From Bacillota bacterium (GTDB lineage Bacteria > Bacillota > Clostridia > Lachnospirales > Lachnospiraceae), in NCBI GenBank assembly GCA_023437885.1, contig JAEZFH010000372.1:1-12476 (forward strand): a DNA stretch of 12,476 bases, in the 5' to 3' direction. The notes beneath the pieces were generated by a model, which saw only the letters and a program-made list of their open reading frames with translations, searched no databases and was not told the DNA's origin. Made by a program: the position numbers and the translations under genes. Each line of letters begins with the position of its first letter. The stretch's first letter is position 1. Positions 1-6,358 of the stretch are shown here, one piece after another.

Positions 1-169
1 GCGCTATGGTGTAATTGTGACCTCCGGAAGAAAGAGGGGGCTTTTGCTTCCGAATCTGGAAGGAGTGGGTACGGTGGAGCAGCAGGTTGCCATCGCCAGG
101 AAGAAGGCGGGAATCTATGATAATGAAACCATTTCCCTGGAGCGCTTTGAGGTGGTGAGGCACCGATGA
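1..169 (+). CDS. amrA: AMMECR1-domain protein, C-terminal end (AmmeMemoRadiSam system protein A), partial
   Basis: Only the last 55 codons are present, read from base 2 to the TGA at 167-169. The visible protein ends a typical AMMECR1 domain: it contains YGVIVTSGRKRGLLLPNLEG, then a Val/Glu/Gln stretch and an IARKKAGI helix, as in the C-terminus of this family. The stop overlaps the ATG of the next gene in an ATGA arrangement, so the two are translationally coupled. AMMECR1 proteins (system protein A) are commonly encoded beside, or fused to, a MEMO-family protein (system protein B) and the radical SAM enzyme AmrS; the biochemical role of the set is not settled as far as I know. Whether a MEMO domain is fused upstream cannot be seen here. 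Family assignment is strong; the symbol is by association. Confidence 0.82.
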   Translation, partial: RYGVIVTSGRKRGLLLPNLEGVGTVEQQVAIARKKAGIYDNETISLERFEVVRHR

Positions 170-993
170 AAGTAAAATGCAGAATCTGTCCCCATCATTG
201 TAATATTGAGGAAGGCCATACCGGGCTATGCAGGGCCAGGACAAACCGCAGCGGAGAGATTGTCAGTGAGAACTATGGCAGATTGACCGCGCTTGCTCTG
301 GACCCGATTGAGAAAAAGCCGCTGTATCATTTTTATCCGGGCAGCAGGATTTTGTCTGTCGGCAGTTATGGCTGCAATCTGGATTGTCCCTTCTGTCAGA
401 ATTGCGATATCTCCATGGTGGCAGGAGAAGAGACAGAATCCCAGGAGGTTACCTGTAATGAGCTGGTGAATAAGGCATTGGCGCTCCGGTCCCGAGGAAA
501 TATAGGCATTGCCTATACTTATAACGAGCCTCTGATCGGATATGAATTTGTCCGGGACTGCGCCCGGGAAGCAAAGAAGCATGGGCTTAAGAATGTTGTG
601 GTAACCAATGGTTATATCTGCGGAGAACCCCTGGAGGAACTGCTTCCCTGTATAGACGCCTTTAACATTGATTTGAAGGGCTTTACAGAAGAATTTTATC
701 ATAAGCTGCGGGGAGACCTGGCAACGGTTAAGCATACAATTTCCCTGGCAGCGAAGCAATGCCATATCGAGGTAACGACCCTGATTATTCCGGGTGAGAA
801 TGACAGCGAGGAGGAGATGACGGAGCTGTCCGGCTGGCTGGCCGGTGTGGACCCGAATATTCCCCTTCATATCTCCCGTTTCTTCCCCCGCTGGAGGATG
901 CAGGACCGGGAAGCGACTCCGGTGGAGAAGGTATTTCGCCTGGCTCAGATTGCAAGGCAAAATTTAAAGCATGTGCATGAGGGTAATTGTTAA
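166..993 (+). CDS. amrS: AmmeMemoRadiSam system radical SAM enzyme
   Basis: A 275-residue radical SAM protein. The cluster motif CxxxCxxC is at C70, C74 and C77 (GCNLDCPFC), which should bind the [4Fe-4S] cluster that cleaves S-adenosylmethionine. A second cysteine group at C5, C8, C12 and C22 (CRICPHHC then GLCRARTN) is typical of the AmrS / PflA-like branch. Further family landmarks are GIAYTYNEPLI, FNIDLKGFTEEFY, and the C-terminal HISRFFPRWRM followed by a HVHEGNC end. Length is normal for the shorter members. The ATG at 166 overlaps the stop of the AMMECR1 gene by 4 bases, which fixes the start and indicates one operon. The enzyme is expected in the cytoplasm; its substrate is not known from sequence. 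It is distinguishable from PflA activases by the N-terminal cysteines and the AMMECR1 neighbour. Confidence 0.93.
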   Translation: MKVKCRICPHHCNIEEGHTGLCRARTNRSGEIVSENYGRLTALALDPIEKKPLYHFYPGSRILSVGSYGCNLDCPFCQNCDISMVAGEETESQEVTCNELVNKALALRSRGNIGIAYTYNEPLIGYEFVRDCAREAKKHGLKNVVVTNGYICGEPLEELLPCIDAFNIDLKGFTEEFYHKLRGDLATVKHTISLAAKQCHIEVTTLIIPGENDSEEEMTELSGWLAGVDPNIPLHISRFFPRWRMQDREATPVEKVFRLAQIARQNLKHVHEGNC

Positions 994-1080
994 GCTTGTA
1001 TCTCCTTCACATAATATAAGCGAAGCGTCACATACTAATCTATATGCTCCCTTAAGTAAATTTGGATATACAGGGCAGCT

Positions 1081-1110
1081 GCGGGGCAAGCGCGGGAATA
1101 TTTGCTCCGC
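1081..1110 (+). other. 5' leader hairpin of the 48-residue gene
   Basis: GCGGGGC (1081-1087) can pair with GCTCCGC (1104-1110) through seven pairs, one of them G-U, around a 16-base loop. It sits 9 bases before the ribosome binding site of the small gene at 1131. The same GC-rich stretch also holds the palindrome GCAGCTGC (1076-1083). It could be a local mRNA structure affecting translation; there is no T-run, so it is not a terminator. Confidence 0.3.
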
Positions 1111-1130
1111 ATAAGCAGAAAGGAGAAGGT

Positions 1131-1277
1131 ATGGACAAGAAGCAGAAGGAGAAGCTCCATCAGAAGAAGGAGCAGGAGAAGTTCAACAGCGTCACGAACT
1201 CTGTGAAGCCGGAGAATCAGAACCAGAATAACAATGTCAGAAAAGAAGGCGTTGGCAGGCAGAATAATAAATATTAG
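1131..1277 (+). CDS. Small Lys/Gln/Asn-rich hypothetical protein (48 aa)
   Basis: A 48-residue protein, MDKKQKEKLHQKKEQEKFNS at the N-terminus, followed by a Gln/Asn-rich, basic tail ending in GRQNNKY. It is highly hydrophilic, has no membrane segment or signal peptide, and its first 20 residues would form a charged helix. The ATG at 1131 is chosen because AAAGGAG lies at the right distance upstream; the reading frame also extends back to a TTG at 1062 but that lacks a ribosome binding site. Composition resembles small basic proteins of endospore formers (some small acid-soluble spore proteins are Gln/Asn-rich), but I see no diagnostic spore-protein motif and do not assign it. It lies 137 bases after amrS and is followed by a terminator-like hairpin, so it is probably a single-gene unit or the end of the amrS transcript. 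Confidence 0.68.
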   Translation: MDKKQKEKLHQKKEQEKFNSVTNSVKPENQNQNNNVRKEGVGRQNNKY

Positions 1278-1297
1278 ACTGGCAGGAATGAAGAAAT

Positions 1298-1340
1298 AAG
1301 GGATGGGACGCTGATTGCGGCGGGCCATCCCTTTCGTTCT
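1298..1340 (+). terminator. Terminator-like hairpin after the 48-aa gene
   Basis: AAGGGATGG (1298-1306) pairs perfectly with CCATCCCTT (1325-1333) around an 18-base loop, 21 bases after the stop codon at 1277. The trailing sequence TTTCGTTCT is only moderately T-rich, so termination may be partial. Its position between a gene and the separate glmS leader supports a terminator role. Confidence 0.55.
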
Positions 1341-1453
1341 GAAGAAGAATGCGTTGGCTGAAGCACCAATCAAAAGAACCATTGAGTGACTCTATCAAGA
1401 GAATGCCATTGACTGAGACCACATCAGAAGATTCCTTTGTCCGAAACACCGGA

Positions 1454-1482
1454 TTGACAATTGATCCCTCAGGTGATAACAT
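1454..1482 (+). promoter_or_regulatory. Candidate sigma-A promoter for the glmS ribozyme-glmS transcript
   Basis: TTGACA (1454-1459, perfect -35) is followed after 17 bases by TAACAT (1477-1482, four of six matches to TATAAT). Transcription would start near 1489, about 190 bases before the ribozyme cleavage site. Two perfect TATAAT boxes at 1600-1605 and 1610-1615 are closer to the ribozyme but lack a recognisable -35 at proper distance, so they are listed as alternatives rather than as the main call. Confidence 0.5.
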
Positions 1483-1566
1483 GTACGCATCACAATTAAT
1501 TATTTTCCGTAAGCTGCCGGAGGTGTTCACGATTCACCGGAGAGAATGCCGGGGACAGAGCAGGCG

Positions 1567-1598
1567 GCAGCAATAAGAACAAAAAGGAGGGTTGCTGC
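1567..1598 (+). other. Leader hairpin presenting an AAGGAGGG sequence
   Basis: GCAGCAA (1567-1573) is a perfect inverted repeat of TTGCTGC (1592-1598), with an 18-base loop that contains AAGGAGGG (1584-1591), a very strong Shine-Dalgarno sequence. An ATG follows at 1604. This is in the glmS leader just ahead of the ribozyme. No recognised role; it may fold in the upstream leader or mark a short leader reading frame. Confidence 0.3.
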
Positions 1599-1677
1599 GT
1601 ATAATGAATTATAATTGTGATACCGGTACCCGTTCACAGGATCACCCCAAGATCCGATTTGCAGAAATGCATTTATT

Positions 1678-1835
1678 AGCGCCATGCACCTCCATTGGGA
1701 GAATCAATTTGGAGGTTAACGAGGCAGAGAGTTTATCGAATTATTCGGCGGATGCTCTCTCGTGCTCCCGGGCATGTAATATGACTGCTAAAACTGTCGG
1801 TAACGACAGAACAAAGCAGCTTAACCGGGAAAATG
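1678..1835 (+). ncRNA. glmS ribozyme: glmS self-cleaving ribozyme / glucosamine-6-phosphate riboswitch
   Basis: The conserved cleavage sequence AGCGCC starts at 1678, with cleavage predicted between A1678 and G1679. All main helices can be drawn. P1 is ACCTCCA (1688-1694) with TGGAGGT (1710-1716). The core has AACGAGG, TTTATCGAA (1732-1740) and CGGCGGATG (1746-1754) as in known members, enclosed by AGAGAG (1726-1731) pairing CTCTCT (1755-1760). CGCC (1680-1683) can pair GGCG (1747-1750). P3 is CGTGC (1761-1765) with GCATG (1772-1776), and its loop TCCCGG (1766-1771) pairs perfectly with CCGGGA (1825-1830) as pseudoknot P3.1. P4 is CTGCT/AGCAG (1785-1789, 1815-1819) and P4.1 is CTGTCG-GTAA-CGACAG (1794-1809) with a GNRA loop. 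It sits upstream of glmS on the same strand. In this class, glucosamine-6-phosphate is the cofactor for self-cleavage, which exposes the downstream mRNA to decay. Confidence 0.96.
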
Positions 1836-2212
1836 AATTAGGTGCGATACTGACTTTGCAGGCTGTTGCAAAGCTTTCTTGTGCTGGGAATTCATACAGA
1901 ATGCTAAAAAAATTATGATGGGATGCTTTTATTTTTACAGTGATTGTAAAAGTACGCTATTATTATACCCATTTTCTGCTGTCTTAAAGAAAGAAATCCT
2001 TAATAATAAGCATGCTTGCCGTCGAAAAACGGCGGAAGCTGCATTTCAGGTGCTCATACCTTGTTTTTTTGCGCCCTTTATGACACTGCAGTGAGGCGAA
2101 TGGTTCGCTTAGACCAAAAATTAAGCTTTGGCACGCGCAGAGCAGACTACATGCTTTGTGTAAATCAGTAACTGCTCAGGACAGTATGTTCAGGCAGAAT
2201 GGAGGAATGTTT
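1836..2212 (+). other. Long 5' UTR between glmS ribozyme and glmS
   Basis: About 377 bases without a convincing gene. It holds several short structures: TTTTACA-gtgat-TGTAAAA (1933-1951); a bulged hairpin with GCCGT/ACGGC inside GCTT/AAGC (2014-2039); a weak AGGT/ACCT stem followed by TTGTTTTTTT (2048-2070) that could act as an attenuator; and AGGCGAA-tgg-TTCGCTT (2094-2110). A 71-codon open frame at 1879-2094 has no ribosome binding site and no recognisable product. The stretch is presumably the 5' end of the glmS mRNA that remains after ribozyme cleavage. Confidence 0.5.
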
Positions 2213-4036
2213 ATGTGTGGAATTATTGGATATACAGGAAGCCGGGAGGCGAAAGAGATATTACTGGGAGGTCTTGCCGCATTGGAATACCGGGGTTATG
2301 ACAGTGCCGGAATTGCTCTTTGCGATCAGGGAAAGGTGCATACAATCAAAACAGTGGGAAAGGTATCCGACCTGGCCTCCAAAGCGGAATCCTGCAAGGA
2401 AGTAGGAGGCACCTGCGGAATCGGCCATACCCGTTGGGCAACCCACGGAGGGGTAACAGATGCGAATGCACATCCCCACTCCCATGGCAGGGTTACCCTG
2501 CTTCATAACGGTATTATTGAGAATTATCATGCTTTGGAGCTGGAGCTTGCCAAAACCGGGAGATTTCCTATCTCTCAGACGGATACGGAGATTGTTGCAA
2601 TGCTGGTTGACAGTCTGTATGAGGAGGATGCGATTACTGCAATTGTCAAAGCGGCTGAGAAGATTGAAGGGGCGTATGCCTTTTGTATCCTCTTTGAGGA
2701 GGAGCCGGGGGTAATCTATTCCCTGCGCAATGCCAGCCCGCTTGTCGCCTGCCATGTGGAGGACGGCTCCATAATCGCCTCCGATCTGGTGGCACTTATG
2801 GATTATTCCAAGGATTACTTCGTGCTGCCGGAGCGTCATATTGCCAGGCTGACAAAAGAAGCGATCACCATATATGATTTTGATAAGAACGAAGTAGAGC
2901 CTGCGATGCTGCATGTCAGCTGGGATATCACGGCAGCCCAGAAGAACGGCTACCCGTATTTTATGCTCAAGGAAATCTATGAGCAGCCAGCTTCTATCCG
3001 CTCAACCATTACACCAAGAATATCACCGGAGAACACACCGGATTTTACGGTGGATGATATTCCGGATGAGGTCTTTGGGAAGGTGAGCCGCGTTATCATC
3101 GCTGCCTGCGGAACTGCCATGCATGCCGGACTGGTAGGAAAGGCAATGATTGAAAAGCTGATCCGGATCCCGGTAGAGGTGGAGATTGCCTCTGAATTCC
3201 GATACAAGGATCCCATCATGGACCGGGATACCCTGGTTATTCTGATTTCTCAATCCGGTGAAACCGCAGATACGCTGGCCGCACTCCGCCTTGCCAAGGA
3301 AGCGGGAGCCGCCACCCTCTCCATTGTGAATGTGAAAGGCTCCACGATTGACCGTGAGAGTGACTATGTGTTTTATACCCATGCGGGCCCGGAGATCGCA
3401 GTAGCAAGCACCAAGGCCTATACAGCGCAGTTATCCTGCCTGTACCTGCTGGCCTTCAAATTCGCACTGATCCGAAAGACAATCACCGGGAAGGAATGTG
3501 CAGACTACATCAAGGAGCTGAAGGAAGTAATTCCTGCCATAGAGAAGACCCTGTCCTTTGATAAGACGGTGGATGATATCTGTAAACATTTTGTGGATAA
3601 AGAGGACCTTTTTTTCATTGGCCGTGGATTAGATTACGCTCTGTGCTGGGAGGGGTCTATTAAGTTGAAAGAAATCAGCTATATTCACTCCGAGGCCTAT
3701 GCCGCCGGAGAGTTAAAGCACGGCACTCTGTCCCTGGTTACGGAGGGAGTTCCCGTGGTAGCGCTGGCAACCCAGGCGAGGGTATTCTCCAAGATGGTAT
3801 CCAATGTCCGTGAGGTTCGGGCGAGAGGAGCGTTTGTTGTGATGATTACCAACGGTAAGGCAGACGTGGAGGAATCCGCATACGATTACCATATTGAGCT
3901 GCCTAAGACCTCGGATTACTTTACTCCCTTTACCTCGGCGGTGGTGCTCCAGCTGCTGGCTTATTATTCCTGCGTACACCGGGGCTATAATGTAGATCAG
4001 CCGAGGAATCTTGCCAAGTCTGTAACAGTGGAATAG
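2213..4036 (+). CDS. glmS: Glutamine--fructose-6-phosphate aminotransferase (isomerizing)
   Basis: A 607-residue GlmS, full length for the family. It converts fructose-6-phosphate and glutamine to glucosamine-6-phosphate, the first step of UDP-N-acetylglucosamine and peptidoglycan precursor synthesis. The N-terminal glutaminase domain (about 2-220) begins MCGIIGYTG; Cys2 becomes the N-terminal nucleophile after Met removal. GHTRWATHG (71-79) and NGIIENY (99-105) are the glutamine-site motifs. Two SIS sugar isomerase domains follow (about 290-420 and 460-600), with AACGTAMHAG, ISQSGETADT (345-354), EIAVASTKAY and the C-terminal PRNLAKSVTVE. The ATG at 2213 is chosen over an upstream in-frame start because GGAGG (2201-2205) lies 7 bases before it and because the family requires Met-Cys at the start. 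Expression is expected to be controlled by the glmS ribozyme at 1678-1835. A terminator follows at 4141-4204. Confidence 0.98.
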   Translation: MCGIIGYTGSREAKEILLGGLAALEYRGYDSAGIALCDQGKVHTIKTVGKVSDLASKAESCKEVGGTCGIGHTRWATHGGVTDANAHPHSHGRVTLLHNGIIENYHALELELAKTGRFPISQTDTEIVAMLVDSLYEEDAITAIVKAAEKIEGAYAFCILFEEEPGVIYSLRNASPLVACHVEDGSIIASDLVALMDYSKDYFVLPERHIARLTKEAITIYDFDKNEVEPAMLHVSWDITAAQKNGYPYFMLKEIYEQPASIRSTITPRISPENTPDFTVDDIPDEVFGKVSRVIIAACGTAMHAGLVGKAMIEKLIRIPVEVEIASEFRYKDPIMDRDTLVILISQSGETADTLAALRLAKEAGAATLSIVNVKGSTIDRESDYVFYTHAGPEIAVASTKAYTAQLSCLYLLAFKFALIRKTITGKECADYIKELKEVIPAIEKTLSFDKTVDDICKHFVDKEDLFFIGRGLDYALCWEGSIKLKEISYIHSEAYAAGELKHGTLSLVTEGVPVVALATQARVFSKMVSNVREVRARGAFVVMITNGKADVEESAYDYHIELPKTSDYFTPFTSAVVLQLLAYYSCVHRGYNVDQPRNLAKSVTVE

Positions 4037-4140
4037 AGGATGGGATAAATAATAAGGCTGTAAAATACTAATAAAGTTGGAACCGGATAATATATTTATT
4101 AACTGAATAATAAAATTATGAACTGATACTTCTTATAATT

Positions 4141-4204
4141 AAAAAGCTCTAGGTCCGTTGTATGAATGGATAAAATCATACGCCAGGATTTAGAGCTATT
4201 TTTA
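4141..4204 (+). terminator. Strong intrinsic terminator stem-loop after glmS
   Basis: AGCTCTA (4145-4151) pairs with TAGAGCT (4191-4197), continued inward by a second helix (GGTCC with GGATT, two wobble pairs) and an apical helix GTATGA (4160-4165) with TCATAC (4176-4181). The 3' side is followed by ATTTTTA (4198-4204), with an A-run on the 5' side. It is 105 bases after the glmS stop and would end the glmS transcript. Confidence 0.8.
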
Positions 4205-4381
4205 TTAATTTATCGAGGATATCTTTTTGCAGGACCCTCCCAATTTTTTATTAATCCTTTCTTTACTTATCTGCCTTGTGTTATGATTTTGTTTAAATAG
4301 CATAGTAACTTGAATTATCGAACATGACTTCGGGGGTATTAGATATTACTTTGCATAAACCCTTTACTTACCTGTACATTA

Positions 4382-4410
4382 TTGACATAAGATTCTTCGT
4401 ATGGTAAATT
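4382..4410 (+). promoter_or_regulatory. Candidate promoter 1 for ABC cassette 1
   Basis: TTGACA (4382-4387, perfect -35), a 17-base spacer, then TAAATT (4405-4410, four of six matches to the -10 consensus). Transcription would begin near 4417 and leave a leader of about 160 bases. A second candidate lies closer to the gene at 4477-4505. Confidence 0.42.
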
Positions 4411-4476
4411 ATGAAAAATAAATTAATAATAACCCATTACTTAAATTGATTTTAGAATGAGATTGATACATATTTA

Positions 4477-4514
4477 TTGATAAAAAATTACGGTTAATTT
4501 ATCGTAGCGATAAA
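4477..4514 (+). promoter_or_regulatory. Candidate promoter 2 and overlapping operator-like inverted repeat, ABC cassette 1
   Basis: TTGATA (4477-4482) and TATCGT (4500-4505) are spaced by 17 bases and form a second promoter candidate. The -10 is covered by a perfect inverted repeat TTTATCG-TAG-CGATAAA (4498-4514, 7-base arms). The sequence GATAAAAAATTACG (from 4479) is repeated nearly identically as GATAAAAATTCG (from 4509), 30 bases later. The layout suggests repression by a dimeric DNA-binding protein; no regulator gene is in the window. Confidence 0.4.
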
Positions 4515-4574
4515 AATTCGAGACCGTTCCACGTCCACTTTGTGGGAGCAATAAAGAAGAGGAGGATCTCTATA

Positions 4575-5561
4575 ATGCCATTGATCCAAGCTGAAAACCT
4601 AACCAAAGTTTATCGTCAGAATATCAAACAACCCGGTCTAAAAGGAGCCCTAAAAAGCCTTATCAAAACCGAGTGGGCGGAAAAAACAGCTGTAGACAGC
4701 GTCTCCTTTACTATGGAGGAAGGAGAATCGTTAGCATGCATCGGTGAAAACGGAGCGGGCAAGTCCACCTTGATCAAAATGCTTGTAGGTATTTTGAATC
4801 CCACCTCCGGCAGCGTAAAAGTCTATGGCGAAAACCCCATGCACCACCACGAGGCTTATCTCCGCAAAATCGGAGTTGTTTTTGGTCAGAAGACAAATTT
4901 GTGGTTTGATATCCCTGTGATCGAAAGTTACCGGGCCATCCAGGTATTGTACAAACTGGACAACAATCTATTTGAAAAAAATATGAAGATGGTCACGGAG
5001 CTGCTGGAGCTGGAACCCATACTCCATTCTCCGGCCAGACGGCTTTCTTTAGGGCAGAGGATGAAAGCGGACATTGGCCTGATTTTCCTTCACAGCCCTA
5101 AGATATTGTACCTGGACGAGCCTACGATCGGTCTTGATATAAACGTTAAATTCACCATCCGCAAGTTCATCCGGAAAATGAACCAGGAAAACGGCATCTC
5201 CGTATTGCTGACCAGTCACGACCTGGATGACATTGAGCAAATCAGCGATAATGCCCTGGTGCTCTCAAAAGGGAATATCTTCTATCATGGTTCGCTGCAG
5301 AAATTAAAGAGCAACTACGCCACAACCCGGCTGATTACGGTCAAGGGGCCTGTGACGGGAGATATTACCGCCATAGCTTCGGAAATAGCGGTGGAGCCTG
5401 CTGACCGTACCACAAAGCTGACGTTTGACACACGCAGTCATACTTCCAGCGAGATGATGGATATTGTCTCCCGCTGCTTCGACATCCAGGATATTACTAT
5501 TGAAGAGCCGGGTATCGATCATGTGGTCTCCCGAATCTTCACCGAGGGGGCCAGATCATGA
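4575..5561 (+). CDS. ABC-2 exporter ATPase, cassette 1 (COG4586 type)
   Basis: A 328-residue ATP-binding subunit of an ABC exporter. Walker A is GENGAGKST (57-65), the Q-loop glutamine is Q105 in VVFGQKTNLW, the signature is LSLGQ (157-161), Walker B is ILYLDEP (177-183), the D-loop IGLD follows, and the H-loop histidine is H215 in LTSHDLDD. The GVVFGQK-LWFDIPVIESY stretch and the roughly 100-residue C-terminal tail match the COG4586 group of uncharacterised transporters. The ATG at 4575 is chosen because GGAGG (4561-4565) sits 9 bases upstream; a GTG at 4542 is in frame but lacks a binding site. The stop overlaps the next permease by 4 bases (ATGA). In the first 106 residues 9 of 11 lysines use AAA, whereas amrS mostly uses AAG. 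The substrate is unknown; the protein acts on the cytoplasmic face of the membrane. Confidence 0.93.
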   Translation: MPLIQAENLTKVYRQNIKQPGLKGALKSLIKTEWAEKTAVDSVSFTMEEGESLACIGENGAGKSTLIKMLVGILNPTSGSVKVYGENPMHHHEAYLRKIGVVFGQKTNLWFDIPVIESYRAIQVLYKLDNNLFEKNMKMVTELLELEPILHSPARRLSLGQRMKADIGLIFLHSPKILYLDEPTIGLDINVKFTIRKFIRKMNQENGISVLLTSHDLDDIEQISDNALVLSKGNIFYHGSLQKLKSNYATTRLITVKGPVTGDITAIASEIAVEPADRTTKLTFDTRSHTSSEMMDIVSRCFDIQDITIEEPGIDHVVSRIFTEGARS

Positions 5562-6355
5562 GGCGGTTTAACAAGTTGATGGGACTTTACCTGCAGGGAG
5601 CCCTGTTCTATAAGAAGGCTTTTCTGCTTAATCTATTTACACCCTTGGTGTTGCTGGGCGGTCAGTTTATGCTTTGGCAGTCTCTCTATAATCTAAGCGA
5701 AACCGGCGTCATCGGCAGCTTTAACCGGGCAGGGATGTATACATACATCATCGTGGCATTTGCCATAAATAACCTGTTGACCTGGTCCAGCGAGAACAAC
5801 ATCTCCCGGGAAATACGCTCCGGTCTTATAGTGGCCCGGTGCATGCGCCCCGTGCCTTTTCTGTACCAAAGCCTGGCGGGTCTTACGGGTTCCATGCTGC
5901 CTCAGGCCTTAGTAAATTTCGCTATCGCTGGACTGCTGTTCGCCTTATTCGGCAGTTACCTGGCCCTTCCCTTGTTGACGGCAATCCCGCTGGCATTTTT
6001 GAGCTTACTGCTTGGTATTCTTCTGCGGATGATGCTGGTCAGCTGCTTTAGCCTGTTGTGCTTTTTCACGACCAGCCACCTGGGCTTAAGCTGGACCCGA
6101 ACCGCACTTACGGAATTTTTTTCAGGGGCACTGATTCCCATTTCCCTTTTCCCTGGATGGCTCAAAACGGTAAGCTATTGCACGCCTTTCCCCCTCATGC
6201 TGCAGACGCCAATTTCCTTGTTCTTAGGCGAGGCTACGCCTTTACCGCTGTCAGTAACGTTTGCACTGCAAATTGGCTGGACGGCGGTGCTCCTGGTGCT
6301 GCACGAAGTACTGTACTCCAAAATCCGTAAAAATCTTACCTTTGCCGGAGGTTGA
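5558..6355 (+). CDS. ABC-2 family permease, cassette 1, first subunit (COG4587 type)
   Basis: A 265-residue integral membrane protein with about six hydrophobic segments (near 22-45, 61-77, 112-133, 137-172, 188-205 and 228-252). After segment two comes the polar cytoplasmic stretch EIRSGLIVARCMRPVP (85-100), the conserved loop in which these permeases carry an R-x-G...RP signature. FFSGALIPISLFPGW (187-201) is the typical motif before the last segments. The ATG at 5558 overlaps the ATPase stop (ATGA) and has GAGGGGG about 9 bases upstream. It would pair with the permease at 6359 to form a heterodimeric channel driven by the ATPase at 4575. Family membership is clear (ABC2_membrane_6-like); substrate is not. 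Confidence 0.88.
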   Translation: MRRFNKLMGLYLQGALFYKKAFLLNLFTPLVLLGGQFMLWQSLYNLSETGVIGSFNRAGMYTYIIVAFAINNLLTWSSENNISREIRSGLIVARCMRPVPFLYQSLAGLTGSMLPQALVNFAIAGLLFALFGSYLALPLLTAIPLAFLSLLLGILLRMMLVSCFSLLCFFTTSHLGLSWTRTALTEFFSGALIPISLFPGWLKTVSYCTPFPLMLQTPISLFLGEATPLPLSVTFALQIGWTAVLLVLHEVLYSKIRKNLTFAGG

Positions 6356-6358
6356 CAT

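Larger units (their letters stand above)
4206..4574 (+). promoter_or_regulatory. AT-rich intergenic region upstream of ABC cassette 1
   Basis: About 370 bases with no supportable gene and many stops in all frames. It carries two candidate promoters and an inverted repeat, described separately, and a small CCAC-TTT-GTGG hairpin (4535-4545) just ahead of the ribosome binding site of the first ATPase gene. Base composition is clearly more AT-rich than the glmS and amrS genes. Confidence 0.55.

Noticed and set aside
226..960. Long minus-strand open frame opposite amrS
   Set aside because: It mirrors the amrS gene, has no recognisable domain and no ribosome binding site; amrS has clear radical SAM motifs.
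1035..1382. Minus-strand frame rich in Leu runs that looks like a membrane protein
   Set aside because: The hydrophobic runs are the antisense of Lys/Glu codons of the 48-residue gene; no start signal supports it.
1349..1576. 75-codon frame upstream of the ribozyme
   Set aside because: No ribosome binding site, no recognisable family, and the best promoter candidate (1454-1482) lies inside it.
1592..1918. 108-codon frame as a protein gene
   Set aside because: It covers the complete glmS ribozyme, whose conserved structure explains the sequence; kept only as a low-interest leader observation.
1879..2094. 71-codon frame between ribozyme and glmS
   Set aside because: No ribosome binding site and unusual composition for a coding sequence; treated as 5' UTR.
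2261..2914. 217-codon minus-strand frame within glmS
   Set aside because: It is the complement of strongly conserved GlmS coding sequence and shows no domain.
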